From positions 1-19,596 of the forward strand of contig RXOD01004644.1 of NCBI GenBank assembly GCA_005223375.1: DNA of 19,596 nucleotides. The letters are read 5' to 3'. The position numbers and the translations under genes are program-made. This document shows positions 1-10,100 of this stretch, one piece after another (within the stretch, counting starts at the first letter, position 1; each line of letters starts with the position of its first letter). The stretch is from Amoebophrya sp. AT5.2 (taxonomy: Eukaryota > Sar > Dinophyceae > Syndiniales > Amoebophryaceae). The notes beneath the pieces were generated by a model. It was not told the DNA's origin, searched no databases, and saw nothing but the letters and a program-made list of their open reading frames with translations.

Positions 1-2
1 GC

Positions 3-400
3 CCCGAAGCGACGACGGGAGCTTTCGCGCCCCCGCAGCTGGGCCACTCGCGCGCGTCGCACTGCGGGCCTCCGCCGCTGCTCTCTGTTCGCTTCGCTTG
101 CGACTCTGAGATCAGCAAGCGCCCCGCCTCCTTCCTGGACGCGCTGAAAGCTATCGGGGCGCTGCTGGCGATCTTGTTCGAGGCGCTGGCGGAGCAGTAT
201 GCGCTCGAATTCATCCCCAGCAGTATGCGCAACGAGCGCCGAGAAGACAGAGCGGCGCGGGATCCTACTTCCTCGGGGACAAGGGTGGCCGCCTCCGGCA
301 GATTGGAGCGGCCGCGTGTGACGCGAAGAACCGCGGCGCCACGCGTCGCCTACTTTTCCAGCGAGGGGGCTCCTTCACGCGTGTGGTGCTGCGACAATGA
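3..400 (+). pseudogene. Start-truncated coding remnant with a frame change
   Basis: The frame starting at base 3 is open from the window edge and reads like protein up to about base 230, including SFLDALKAIGALLAILFEAL and EQYALEFIPSSM, a hydrophobic helical stretch. It continues formally to a stop at 411-413, but from about base 235 the more protein-like reading is in the next frame (GSYFLGDKGGRLRQIGAA, then LLFQRGGSFTRVVLRQ), which stops at 398-400. A 12-base repeat, AGCAGTATGCGC, occurs at about 190 and 220, just before the change, so slippage or a local duplication could have shifted the frame. The start lies outside the window. I do not recognise the protein. It is either a decayed gene or a real gene with an indel in the assembly. 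Confidence 0.45.
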
Positions 401-1097
401 AGCCAGAAACTAGCGCGCGCGGGCGCCATCGCGCGGGCGGAAAGTTCACAGCGTCGAACGCGCGGAAGGGCCATCGCTCCTGAAACCAGTCTGCTATGGG
501 GCGCGGAGCTTTGCTGCAAGGCGACGCGGGACACCCTGACAACGCGCCAAACGCCTCGCGTATAGTGTTCCACGAACAAATGCAAACTATTTGAGTAATA
601 GGCCACAGACCGGGCGCGACCTCAACGGCCAGCAATTCGTCTACGATCAGCAGACGCAGGCGGTGGCCTCCCAGCAATCGAAACGCAGCAGCTTGCGGAC
701 CAGCAGCAGGCCGCCAGCATTACAAGTAGCAGACTCAGCTCCGAAAGCCCTACGCCGAGACCGCTGCGGATTTTTCCGGAAGCGTCGCGCGGACTTGCGC
801 GGCAGCTTTCACGGCAGTCCGCTGCCGGGTTTCCTCGCTTTTATCACAGAAAGGACCAAAGACCAAGAAGAAGCCGCAGGACAAGGGGCGGTCGCAACGG
901 GCTGCGCCCAAAAGGCGAGCGGGGGCAGCGCCGAGAAGGTGAAGCGGGCGAGCGCGATCATTATCGCGCGCCAAGGGCTGGCGCCTGCAAAGGCGGAAGA
1001 AATGGCGGCAGAAGCGAGACCCGAAGCGAAGAAATGGCGGCAGAAGCGACAAAGACGCAGAAGCGAAACCAATCGAGGCAACTGAGTCGAGCAAGCA
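401..1097. other. GC-rich stretch, no gene supported
   Basis: Long frames are open on both strands here, as expected when stop codons are rare in GC-rich DNA. The plus frame 591-1085 and the minus frames opposite it are rich in Arg, Ala and Pro, with no recognisable domain and no clear splice-bounded exon. I assign no gene. Confidence 0.5.
996..1049 (+). repeat. Two direct copies of a 22-base unit
   Basis: The same 22 bases, beginning GAAGAAATGGCGGCAG, occur at 996-1017 and 1028-1049, 32 bases apart. In the plus frame beginning at 591 this gives alternating Ala/Glu/Lys-rich peptide. It looks like a short local duplication. Confidence 0.7.
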
Positions 1098-1136
1098 AGA
1101 CCGGCCGGACGACTCGGCCGACGCGTTTCACCCTCA

Positions 1137-1358
1137 GGGCAAGAGTTCTGCCGCAAGTTCGACGAGCTGCCCCCGGAGCTGTGGCGAGTTCTCGCCGAGC
1201 CGCTCTACTTCGAAAGCCGGCGGCGCGCAGCCTGGGGCCACCGCGTACGCTAGCCAGTATCGAAGTACTGCGCTCAAGCCAAGGACCCCGCGAAGCGTAT
1301 GCGGGCGGCGTCGGCGACAGACTTAGGCCGAGACCCCAGCGGCGCTTGGGCCGAGCCT
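1137..1358 (+). pseudogene. Coding remnant interrupted by an in-frame TAG
   Basis: In the frame starting at 1137 the sequence reads GQEFCRKFDELPPELWRVLA and then EPLYFESRRRAAWGHRVR, followed by TAG at 1251-1253. The same frame resumes with PVSKYCAQAKDPAKRMRAAS up to a second TAG at 1359-1361, and then continues into the open frame that reaches 2234. The peptide has normal amino-acid mixing, unlike the Arg/Ala-rich shadows around it, so I think it was once coding. No family is recognised. A reassigned TAG is unlikely, because TAG also ends several well-formed genes here. Confidence 0.35.
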
Positions 1359-1370
1359 TAGGCCTCGCCA

Positions 1371-2234
1371 GTGGATCCAGAACAAGAAGAAAAAGCCGCA
1401 GACTGCGCGGAGTTTGAGGACGGCCAGGATTTTCTCGGCGACGGGGTCGCGGACACCGCTCACGGCTCGCTCAGCAAAAACAGCGTCGCGATTTTCGTCG
1501 GGCAATTGCCAGCGCCCGAGTACTTGAACGCTCGAACACTCCCGCGCGAGCGCGTGGAGGCTCCTCAGCAGTGGAAGATCGGCCAGGGCAACGGCACGCA
1601 TTCAAGCGGTGAGCGTCAACGCTGTGGCGTACAAGTCGCACGAGTGGCCCAAGAGCATGCCGTCCTGGGTGTCGTTTGTGCGGGGGCTAGTGACGAAGAA
1701 CCCGGACAAAGCGGCCCGGCTGGAGCCGTCGGAAGCAAAGAGGAAGGAAGACGAAAAGGCTCGCCGACACTGATGCGGGGCATCAACGGGACGTCGGAAA
1801 AGAGTTGGCGCGGCGTCGAAGGCTGGCGCGGAGGCTGGTACAAGGGCCCGAAGGAAGGCTGGCGCGGCTCGCATCAAAGCGCTAGCAGCACGGCTACCCA
1901 GGGAGTCAAGACATCAGCCGCGTTTGAAAATTCTTATGCAGTACCTCGGACAACGACACCAGGCAAGCAAGAGAAAGAGTCAAGGGCGTACGACCTCGCA
2001 GGCGATGAGATAAAGACACGAACGCAGCGCGGCGAGGCCCTGGAGCCATTCCGGGGGCCTTTGCTGGTCCTCTTCAATGGCGCACAGTTTTCGGCCGAGG
2101 ATTTCAAGAAATCGCGCGCGCTGTACAAGGGGAGGAAACAGCGCGCGGAGAAGCAGTTCGGGCGCCGTGGGATAGGGTTCCGGGGCATCTACAACCTCAG
2201 CGATGCCCCGGCAATCCTGCCGCGCCGCGGATAA
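1371..2234 (+). pseudogene. Open frame carrying a truncated sacsin-type ATPase motif
   Basis: The last part of this frame (about 2028-2216) matches the N-terminal ATP-binding module of sacsin-like proteins (GHKL/HSP90-type fold). It reads GPLLVLFNGAQFSAEDF, a spacer, then FGRRGIGFRGIYNLSDAPAI. The second block fits the family signature G-x-G-F-x-x-[IV]-Y-[NH]-[LI]-[ST]-D-x-P. What should follow (a segment like S-G-x-x-L-x-x-F-D-P) is missing: TAA comes eight codons after the motif. The Asn-Ala-Asp-Asp motif expected upstream is not seen in this frame; a poor look-alike lies in another frame near 1930-1970. The frame also contains three WRG units (1803-1875). It has no ATG start (1371 is GTG). 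I read it as a decayed or indel-broken gene; an exon ending near 2219 is the alternative. Confidence 0.5.
1558..1773 (+). pseudogene. Possible protein-kinase C-lobe remnant
   Basis: In the frame ending at TGA 1771-1773, a stretch reads HEWPKSMPSWVSFVRGLVTK followed by NPDKAARLEPSEAKRK. The order Trp-Pro ... Pro-x-Trp-Val-Ser ... Leu-Val-x-Lys-Asn-Pro-Asp-Lys resembles the end of a serine/threonine kinase C-lobe, where the last conserved block is usually Leu-Leu-x-x-Asp-Pro-x-x-Arg. The invariant Arg is not in its expected place, and I see no catalytic HRD or DFG motif upstream in any frame. It overlaps the sacsin-like open frame in another phase, so both cannot be intact at once. The assignment is weak. 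Confidence 0.22.
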
Positions 2235-2971
2235 CCTGAGCGAGGTCGGCGCCCGATGGCGCAGAGAGTTCCGAGGCAATTCCTGCCACGGTGGACGCTC
2301 GCTCCAAGCAACCGGCGACGAAAGCAACAAGAACAAGGGCGGCGACAGCATTCGCCATCGGTCCCGGACGAAGCGCGATCGCTCTTCTTCGCTGTGGGGG
2401 ACAAGGAGGGAGGCCGGACTGCTCACGCAGGCGGGGAAAGCTTTCCGCGCAACGCGTCGCAAGAGTGCGACGCGTCTCAAGTGGAGCAGAACCCCCAGAC
2501 GGCAGCGATGACGGCCCGCCAAACCATCCGCAGGACGACGAAAAACAAACAACGCAGCCCAGCCCGGCGGAATGCATCAAAATACAGACGCGCAGCCGCC
2601 GCGGGCGCTTCGTTTGATATCTACAAGGACGCCGCGGCCTCGCCGACACAGATGAAGCGCGAACAAGCGCAGCGCAGCCCGCGGCCAGCTGGTGGCGGCT
2701 TCTTGAAGCCTACCGCCACGGGCGCGCGGCGTCGACGATATACAAACGGCGAGGAGGCAGCGCCACGCTGGCAAACCAAACAGCCGACGCAAGAGAAAGA
2801 AAGCGAAGGAGCGGGCGAGAAGCCCAACGCAAGCGAACGCACCACACCCAAGAGCGCGACCCGAATAGCGGCGAGGCTGCTACATGATTCAACGAAAAAG
2901 CCAAAGGCAGAACCAATACCATTTATTTTGCCAGGCCTGCAGCGTTTGCCATGCCCCCCAGTTTCCATCGT
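2235..2971. other. GC-rich stretch, no gene supported
   Basis: A plus frame (2256-2975) stays open and ends by overlapping the stop of the minus-strand gene at 2972, but its Lys/Arg/Ala/Thr-rich peptide has no recognisable domain, and two other frames look equally plausible. This may be the 3' flank of two converging genes. No polyadenylation signal is obvious. Confidence 0.4.
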
Positions 2972-4984
2972 CTAGTGCGGCCCCCCTTCGTTTTCGTCGT
3001 CGCTTTCTTGCAAGCGCCGAATTTTCTGCATGCTTGCTGCGTTCAACCTGCGCCGCGCAGTCGCATTCCGCCCCTTCAGCTTTTTCACGTTCTTGATCTG
3101 ATTATCGATTTCGTCCCATTGTTTGGAGAGCCAAAGCCTGTCGGCTTTTGTTCCGGTCGAGGGTGCTTCAAGTAGCTGGCTCCTTTCCGCTTCCAACTCT
3201 TCTTGCCGAACCTGCAGCGCCTTCCACTGGATTTGAAGTTCGTCTTCACATAAACCTCCACACGAAGAGAGCGCTGCACCTCTCCCAGAGGCTGACGCAG
3301 ATCCCCGCTTGTTCGAGCAGGAAGAGTTTGCAGCTGGAGTGCGAAAAGGATCGGGGCTTGGCTTGGCGTTACTGTTCGGCGCTGGTAAGCTTTTCCGACT
3401 TGGCGCTGCGTTCGGTTTTAACGCATTCCCCCACCTATTCTCGCGCGAAACTTCTTCCCCAAGTTTGTCGGGGTTGTGGTCGACGACGTTTTTACCAGGT
3501 GGAGCACCATTCGCAGCAGGAAGATGCGCCTGAGTGACAGTGGCGCTGCGTTTCAATATTCACTTCAGCTTCATCATTCAATTTTATTGCGATTGTATTA
3601 TACTCAAAAAAGTTAATATACAAAGTCCAAATCCAATGTTGATAAAGTATAACTACGATCTACCTCCAGCGCCAGCGCCTCCCTGGCCTCATTTTGTCCC
3701 GCCCCGACGATCGGCCCACCACTTTCGCCTGGCTTGTTACCATGCGTAGCCCCAGCAGACGGAGATGGTGAGTCAGCATCGATTAGCGCCTCGAAACATC
3801 TGCTGTCGGGTTCTGGTGTAGAAAACCCGTCTTCGTTGTCGTCTGGCTTCGCGGGCCCGCCCGCTGAAATCTGCGAAACGCCATACGCCGGCACCTCCGG
3901 GGTAAAAGCTGCGCGCTGTTTCTTCTTTTGTAGTCCGTTTTTGACATGGCTTCTGGCATGGGTCGCCGCGTTCGCTTTTTGTTTAACCGGAGTGCGAAAG
4001 CCGTAGTCTCCATCTAATACAAGCCCCGAAAGTGCAGCGGAGCGCGACGATGCCGGCAAGAGTTCTTGTGGTGTTTTCCTGGAGACTTCACCGCCAGCGT
4101 TAGCGTTTTGCGCGTCTTCCCGACCGCTGCGAAGGACCCGCTTTGCCTCTCGTCGCGGCGAGGGCGCCGGGCGGAGATTAGTTACTAGCGCGCTGCGATT
4201 GAAGCTCATGCCGGCGGCGTCCTCGTTCACGCCACCCATCTCCGCGTCTGCCATCCTTTCACCTTGCTTTGCTGCCGCCTCTGCCATATTCCCGAACCCA
4301 GTCTGCCCGCACACATTTGCAGCACTGCTGCTAGAGCCATGCTTTGGCTTTGCGCCGCTTCCTCCAGATTCGAAGTTCGATCTGTTCAAGGCAAAACGAG
4401 AAGCGCATGGCCCTGAGAGGATGTCGCGGACCGCGGGCGGAGAATGTTGAGCGTCTTGGTCTTGAGGAGGTACCGCACGACCAGCAGGCTCCTGAGTGAA
4501 AGTAGTGCGGAACTCATTGCAGAAGCGCGACCTTACAGCAGCAGCATATCATACTCAAACAAATTTGCTACACCATAGAAACACATCTTCCCCCAGCCTT
4601 TACCTGAAGCACGGAGCAGTCCTGTTTACGCATGACCCGAGTATAGTCGTCGGCTGCGATTTTTTTTCTCGCTCGCACCTTTCTTGCAGCTCCCTCATGC
4701 AAGTTTTCCGACGCCAAAGCTTTCTGCGCCGGCTGCTGCTGAGGGGACGGCAGCCGCTCCACTTTCCGCTTCCCTCCGCCACGACTGGCTGCAGAAGAAG
4801 ACGTCGCGGATGCGCCGGTCGCGGTCACGCCGAACAGTCCTCCCGGAAGCTGGTGCTTGCTTTTGTGCATGCTCAATCCACGCTCCACCGTCTTCACTGC
4901 CGTCTTCTCCCGTGCTTCCTGTTTTGTTGCGTATGCGTCTCAATCATCGAACTGCGACTGCGAGCACGAGGAAGCACAGCTACC
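2972..4984 (-). CDS. Spliced gene for a low-complexity protein with a charged C-terminal helix
   Basis: Four exons join in phase 0: one ending at 4984 (5' limit unknown, in-frame stop near 5035), then 4918-4604, 4512-3664 and 3529-2972. The introns are 65, 91 and 134 bases, all GT...AG, with donors CAG|GTAGCT, CAG|GTAAAG and GAG|GTAGAT. The first in-frame ATG is at 4870; counted from there the product is about 557 residues. The middle is Ser/Ala/Gly-rich, with basic patches such as KVRARKKIAADD and TP/SP sites. The last exon holds a strongly charged, probably coiled-coil segment (VRQEELEAERSQLLEA), a basic patch (KNVKKLKGRNATARRRLNA) and an acidic end (ESDDENEGGPH). The protein may be nuclear. 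No known domain is seen. The agreement of phase at every junction is the main support; the 5' end is the weak point. Confidence 0.6.
3530..3663 (-). other. Predicted intron, 134 bases
   Basis: An AT-rich stretch between GC-rich exons. It begins GTAGATCG after GAG and ends GTCACTCAG before GCGCATC. Phase 0 joins REALALE to AHLPAAN. Read through, the frame would stop at 3613. Confidence 0.6.
4513..4603 (-). other. Predicted intron, 91 bases
   Basis: It begins GTAAAGGC after CTTCAG and ends CTGCAATGAG before TTCCGC. Phase 0 joins DCSVLQ to FRTTFTQ. The retained frame would stop inside the intron at 4568. Confidence 0.6.
4919..4983 (-). other. Predicted intron, 65 bases
   Basis: It begins GTAGCTGTGC after CAG and ends ACAAAACAG before GAAGCACGG. 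Phase 0 on both sides joins QERAYQ to EAREKT. Confidence 0.5.
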
Positions 4985-5689
4985 TGATAGGCCCGCTCTT
5001 GATTCAGCGGATCAGAAGACGTGATGACGGACAAGATGGAGCATCAACCTACTATCCAATGGGGTTCAAGCTATGATCTAGCCTCTTTGCATGAGAAAAA
5101 TGCATCTTTTCGGGGCGCCAGAATATGTATTTTGGAGCCTCAAGAATCGTCATCATAGCATCGCGCTTCGCTGTCGAGAGTCGTGCTCCGTCCGGACCCG
5201 CGGTGCCGGTATGTCTGATCACGAAATCACATCATAGCGCCGCGATTAGAGTATCGCGCAATCGTTCTGGACGATTCGAGGAGCCGAAAAATACATATTT
5301 CCAAACGCCTAAAAACCCACCATTCCATGGCGTTTAACATTCAGCCCATCAAAAGTAAGCTGACGCCATCTTTCTGATGAATGTCTCGGAAGTCGTGGCT
5401 CAAAAGCTTCTTGACGGCCACGAAAAATTGTCCAGAAAGATGCACTTTTGATTCAGCATTCTGAAGCTAAACGCGATGCTGCGGCGGACTTTGCCTAGTC
5501 ATTTTGGCCGCTGCCAAGCGGCGTATTTTTGGACGTATTCTGGGAGTATTTTTTCGCCTCCAAAATGGTCCGGGAACGTTTGAAAATGCATATTTCTGGC
5601 ATCCAAAAAACAGTGGCTCTCCTATAGAATCTAAGCGGAGAAGACGAAGAATCATTGATGAATGAACCAGAAAACGAGAACCGACTTAC
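4985..5689. other. Non-coding stretch with diverged repeats
   Basis: Composition drops to more AT-rich than the neighbouring exons and no frame looks like protein. It probably holds introns and the downstream flank of the minus-strand exon at 5690-6121. The repeat cluster is listed separately. Confidence 0.45.
5107..5611. repeat. Three diverged copies of a short dispersed repeat
   Basis: A loosely conserved pattern of about 33 bases, TTTTnGG ... nGAAATATGnATTTT, appears on the plus strand at about 5107-5139 and on the minus strand at about 5283-5317 and 5579-5611. The copies differ at many positions and lie in alternating orientation. A related stretch around 5520-5560 may be a further copy. 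They look like old fragments of one element. Confidence 0.4.
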
Positions 5690-6121
5690 ATCCAAGCATC
5701 TTTTGAATTGCCACGCTGCTGGCCGGTTCATTGTGTCGCGCAGGTGGCGTGCTCCGTGCCTGGGAGCATCTTGTCTCTGTCGTTCGAAGCGAGAAGCTGC
5801 CACGATGTCCGCTGCTGCAATATCGCCTTGGAAATTGTCCCAAGTGAACCCGAACCGGCTACCAGGAGCTGGCGTTTGTGTGCGGCTGGGAAAGAAACAG
5901 TCCGGCAACGTTGTTGATCGCTGGCTCTCGCGCCAGCTCAGATGCCCTTCGTAGATATTCGCCTCGTCTTCCATCGTTGTAGCCGCGCGCTGGAACGCCG
6001 CCTCTGCGGTTGGAGACGAAGAAGAAGAATCAGCCAAGCGCCGGCGCCAGCAGTCGGTAGATGAATTGGTCCGGCGAAATGCTTCATCCAAGATTCGCCA
6101 TCGTTCTACGACTACATTGGA
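5690..6121 (-). CDS. Exon of an unrecognised gene, ending at a strong donor site
   Basis: The minus frame is open from just after an in-frame TGA at 6122-6124 down to GAT|GTAAGTCGG, a near-ideal splice donor whose first intron base is 5689. Codons in this stretch favour C/G at the third position. The peptide includes MEDEANIYEGHLSWRESQRS, a Ser run and FGFTWDNFQGDIAAADIVAA. There is no ATG at the front, so the exon is probably entered from an AG such as those at about 6105-6115. The frame would run on to 5495 if unspliced, but that part is Ser/Arg-rich and not convincing. I do not recognise the family and cannot place the next exon. A plus-strand frame (6061-6408) overlaps the 5' edge and is less convincing. 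Confidence 0.45.
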
Positions 6122-6394
6122 TCACGCGCCGGCCTACAGCCGGCCCCTACGTGGTTGCTAATGTTTCCCCGGGGTATTTCCATATGATTGGTTCAGTGGT
6201 CGTCTCTCGCACTACTTGCGTGCTGTCCTGTTTCGTGGTAGTTTCAACGAAGTCACGACCGCCAGAAGTAGATATCACGACGCGCAGACGCACGCAGCAC
6301 CAACCTATAAATATTGCAACACCTACGTCTTCGTCTCCATGCCGTCGGAAAATAAAACCGCGTGGGTCTCATGCGCGTGGTCGTTCTGTTCGCC

Positions 6395-6850
6395 TCATCT
6401 CGTCGTAGTTCTCTCCAGCGCAATGCTCTTCTCTCGTCGCAGTTCACTTCTGTCACACTGGCTCGCTCTACCGCCGCACACGGGTTCGCCTGAACCATTC
6501 AGAATGAACAAATCGCAAGTCGTCACTCCTGGCCGAAGCTGAAGTAGCTCCTGCTCTGCCGCAGGCAAGCGAGCTACTCCTCCTCTTGTTTTTGAAAATT
6601 CTAAATCTATCCATCTCTCTCTCGAGAGAGAATCTAAATCAACAATATCCGCGCACCCGTCGCGTGACCAGATTACGGCTCGCGCATCAAGAATGAAAAG
6701 AACCACAGGTCGACGCTTACTTCAAGTTTTTGCGACGTCCTCAAGAAACGACACAGCGAGCAGTGCTTGTTACTTTGGCTCTGCAGCGTCAGTTGCTCTA
6801 ATTTACTTTTCTTTTACTACTTCCGCGAAGCTACTATTCACATTCTTACT
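6395..6850 (-). CDS. Terminal exon of an unrecognised gene, with a likely upstream donor
   Basis: The minus frame from 6719 to the TGA at 6395 encodes about 107 residues with good codon bias: KRRPVVLFILDARAVIWSRD, then DLDSLSRERWIDLEFSKT, VTTCDLFILNGSGEPVC and a basic end, EKSIALERTTTR. It has no ATG, so it needs an upstream exon. A strong donor, GTAAGAATG, starts at 6849, and an acceptor, CTTGAAG, ends at 6720, giving a 130-base intron with matching phase 2; the preceding exon piece would read DQAARMI. That upstream exon is too short to be sure of. The 16-base palindrome TCTCTCTCGAGAGAGA falls inside the coding part (residues SLSRER) and needs no separate explanation. Confidence 0.4.
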
Positions 6851-7103
6851 CAATCATCCGCGCCGCTTGGTCGTGCGGCTACTCCTGTGTCCGAGAGTCC
6901 CCCCTCAAGTCCGGTGGGTCCGGCCGAATCGAGCCTTGACTTCAAGTTTCAATCTGTATCGCTGCGTCCTAAACATAAAGCATTGCGTCGTAAGCGTGAA
7001 GGTGGAGGAGGTAGACGCTAACTAAGTACTCTGTTCCGGATATCATGTTGTTCAAGATTCTACGACTACTGGCTTTCGCTGTCGATGTTTGCTGCGTGTA
7101 ATA
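6851..7103. other. Ambiguous stretch with a plus-strand protein-like frame
   Basis: On the plus strand the frame ending at TAA 7019-7021 reads GRAATPVSESPPSSPVGPAE and SLDFKFQSVSLRPKHKALRR before a Gly-rich end, which looks like a proline/serine-rich protein tail. On the minus strand the same bases may hold a small exon of the gene ending at 6395. I cannot tell which is right, and no complete plus-strand gene can be built here. Confidence 0.3.
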
Positions 7104-10100
7104 TCAATTCCAGTATGGCCGTCGCCGCTTTGGCTTTGCCTTTGCTTTCGATTGCGATCGTGCCCTAGCTGCTTCCGCCTCTGCTTGCTGCCGGACACGG
7201 CGGCGCGCGTCTTCCTCCATACGGCGTCCCTGCTCCTGCACCACTTGCGCCGCTTTTTCTCGGGCAGTCAGCTCGAATTGCGGTTCCTTTGACAAAAAAA
7301 GAAACGCAAAATCCGGCAGCGGCTCCTCGAAATCTTTTAACTTCGTCTTTTCTGCATTTGTTTCCGTCACCGATCGCAGCAATTTCACGGCCGGATCCAT
7401 CCATCGCGCGTAGTAGATCGCGATGAGCGATTGTTCTGTTGCGGATGGCGGATTCTTTCGTCGGTCCCGGAAATGTTTCAACAAAAATCTCGCCCTGTGC
7501 GCCCATAACTGGCACACGCACCTGCATTGAAATGCATGCAAAAAATAACAAGCGTAGCACTATCGTGTGATATCTATTACACGACTACATAATGTGTAAA
7601 ACATGCACGCTAATCAAATTCAAAGAAACACGAGAGGACGCGGCATCTGAGTACTGCCTTCTGGTTCTGCTGAGTCTAGGCGTACTGCGACACTTTTCGA
7701 AATCCAAATCCTACCTGGTCGCTTCTTCACATATCGCCGGGGTGTAGCATCCAAAAAGACGCCGCATCATGCACAATGCGTAGACATCACTTGCGATCTT
7801 CAGTACACAAAAATGCTTTTACCTGGCGCGCACGTGTCTCCGCGGCTGGAAGGCACGCGTGGCGCCTTTCGTGCTCGGCTGCCCTTTAAAAAATTCCGCC
7901 GCTATAGCGGGGTATCTCTCCCACACGAGGAAGCGAAGTATCGTCTTCCTTCTGTCGTCCAGTCGAGTGGCTTGCACTGGAAAGTGCCGGACACCTCGCC
8001 TTGATTCACAAACCTATCGAGAGCAGCCTGGCGACCCACCCAGGAGAAATCTGCCACCGGCCAAAATGGATGCTGCGGTATGGCCGCCATACCTTGCCGT
8101 AGCATTTGTTCGTGGTCATTCATGATGCTTGCAAAGCCCGGCTGGTCTCTGACGGCAGGAACGGGGGAGGAAGGGACTCGCGCCGCACTGCTACTGCTAC
8201 CTGCCGACGCAGCGACGAGCTGTAAAGATGTGTCCCTCCCATCCGGCTCCGCGAGTACTTGGCCAGCGTCAGCGCCTATGCCTGCTGCCGCAACGACTTG
8301 ATTGCTGGACGAAGACGAACTTGCTCCAACCCGTTGCGCTTGCGCGTCTTCCGCGATAGAAACGCGCGTAGAAGTAGGTAAAACCAGACGCAGTTGGTTC
8401 TGGGAGCTCTGGTTCACGTCTTCCTCTTCGTCCGCCGCCTCGTCCTGCTCGTCGTGCGGCCCCTGCTCCCTGATCGATTGCTCGGCCGCCTCAAGCTCGA
8501 CCACGCTGCCAACGCCAAGAGATCGCCGCTGTTCGTCCTCGATGATCCGACGTTCAACAAGAGAGAGCTTTTCCGCGTCGCCGCTGCAGGCGTCCCTGGA
8601 ACTAGGTGCCGATCCAATTGATTTGCGTGCTAATTCTTTGACCTCCTCCAATGATACGACCTCGTCCTGCGATGAACCACCAACAAGCCCCCACGCGGCG
8701 TCTTCCTCTTCTTCTTCCCTCGCCATCGCCTCTTCCTCCAGGTCCCGGGCACCTTCATTCTCATCCTGAGTCTCGTCGAGTGCGCGAACGCCATGAATCT
8801 CCTCGCTGAGGTAGTGGAATGCGTTGGCTACCTTGTAGCTGCGCCGCACCGATGGATTGTAGACGAAGAGGTCGCCTGCCGCTTTACCATTATTCGCTGT
8901 AGTTTTATTGCGCAGATTCTCGCCGTGCGGCCCCAGATCGGGTTTCAGTAGTCGCTGAATCCCGGTGAGTGGTTTCGCCTCCTGCTCTTTTTTGTACAGA
9001 GCGTAGGGGTCGTTCATTACCTGCGGCCATTCAAGGCTGTCGTCTTGTACTGCAAACGCCGGCGGCAACTCCTCCGCAGAGTACCTCGCTAAAGTAGGAT
9101 AAAAACGCCGAAGTTCACGCTCCTGCTCCCCGATCATGTGCAGAAACTCCGCGCTATTTTTATTCCGCGGCATCGTGTTTGGAAATTCGTCCACGGCCTC
9201 TAGTTCAGCCTGGGACCGCGCAACTGGGTATACAACGAACGACGACGCGACGAAGAAGGAGAATGCTTTCGGATCGTTGTACAAAGTGTTGGTGAAGCTT
9301 TGCGCGTCAGCATACTCTGGATCTGCTAGTCGCAACTTCAGAAGTTTCTGGGAGGTATTCGACCCAGGCTTTCCTTTCGTACCTGATACCGCCGCGGCAC
9401 GTCGCGCCTTGCTACTGGTCCCTGCTTGCTCAGCTTCTGCGATGATCCGCGATGATGATGACGACGAAGACACCGCGACCCCACTGCGCTCGAGCGGAAC
9501 GCCAGGCTTCGCCTTCGCAATTGCTTTCCCCCCGCCCCGCGACGCAGCGGCGTTTCTTTGCTGCGGCGAAGACGACGACGTCGCAGTTTTCACCGAGGTC
9601 GCGCTGCAGACCGTCGTCGGCGCAGGCGCGTTCGACTGGCAGGAAGCTATCGCCCGGGGAGACTCTACTACAGGCACCACAGGAGAAGGTGATTGGAATT
9701 TGATTTCGTCTTCCCGTACATCTAAAACCTCCGGGTCATCCCTCCACGCTCCCAGTCTTACGAACGCGTCGCCATGTCGGTCCACGCCGTGCAATCGAGC
9801 TACACACGCTCGATCTGGCCGCGAAATATCCCACGCAACAACCCACGTTTGCAATTCGACCTCCCCCCGCGCAGATTTTTTCTGGTTCTTGGCGGACCCG
9901 ATCGGCCGCCGCAGCTCCACGATCAAGTGCTTGCTTCTGTCTCGAAGCGGATGCAGTTTCTGGTATATGCCCGCTGTTTTCGAGTTCGCTTTGGCGAGTC
10001 GTACGGCTTGATCCACCGCATCAGCGAGCAGCCCTTCGAACCGTGAGGATAATTCATTCACGGCGGCTGCTTCTGCGGCCGCGCGGACGTCGCCCTCGGC

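Noticed and set aside
1251..1361. Reassigned TAG codons
   Set aside because: Two in-frame TAGs interrupt one plausible frame, but TAG serves as a normal stop for the genes ending at 2972 and elsewhere, and this stretch has other frame breaks.
6061..6408. Plus-strand frame starting with ATG
   Set aside because: The peptide is plausible but overlaps the better minus-strand exon at its start and shows no splice-bounded structure or domain.
6613..6630. Perfect 16-base palindrome TCTCTCTCGAGAGAGA
   Set aside because: It falls in a coding exon (Ser-Leu-Ser-Arg-Glu-Arg) and is simple CT/GA sequence; no further copy is seen.
7096..7114. Possible sixth palindrome copy, GTGTAATATCAATTCC
   Set aside because: Only the left arm matches; the right arm has lost the complementary end, and it overlaps a stop codon region, so chance is likely.
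8302..8769. Long plus-strand frame rich in Ser, Ala and Asp opposite the large minus-strand gene
   Set aside because: It is the antisense shadow of the Asp/Glu/Ser-rich coding frame; the minus frame has longer continuity, an ATG and splice-consistent ends.
9136..10011. Plus-strand frame of 291 codons
   Set aside because: It lies wholly within the coding part of the minus-strand gene, has no domain, and its start and end have no relation to splice signals.
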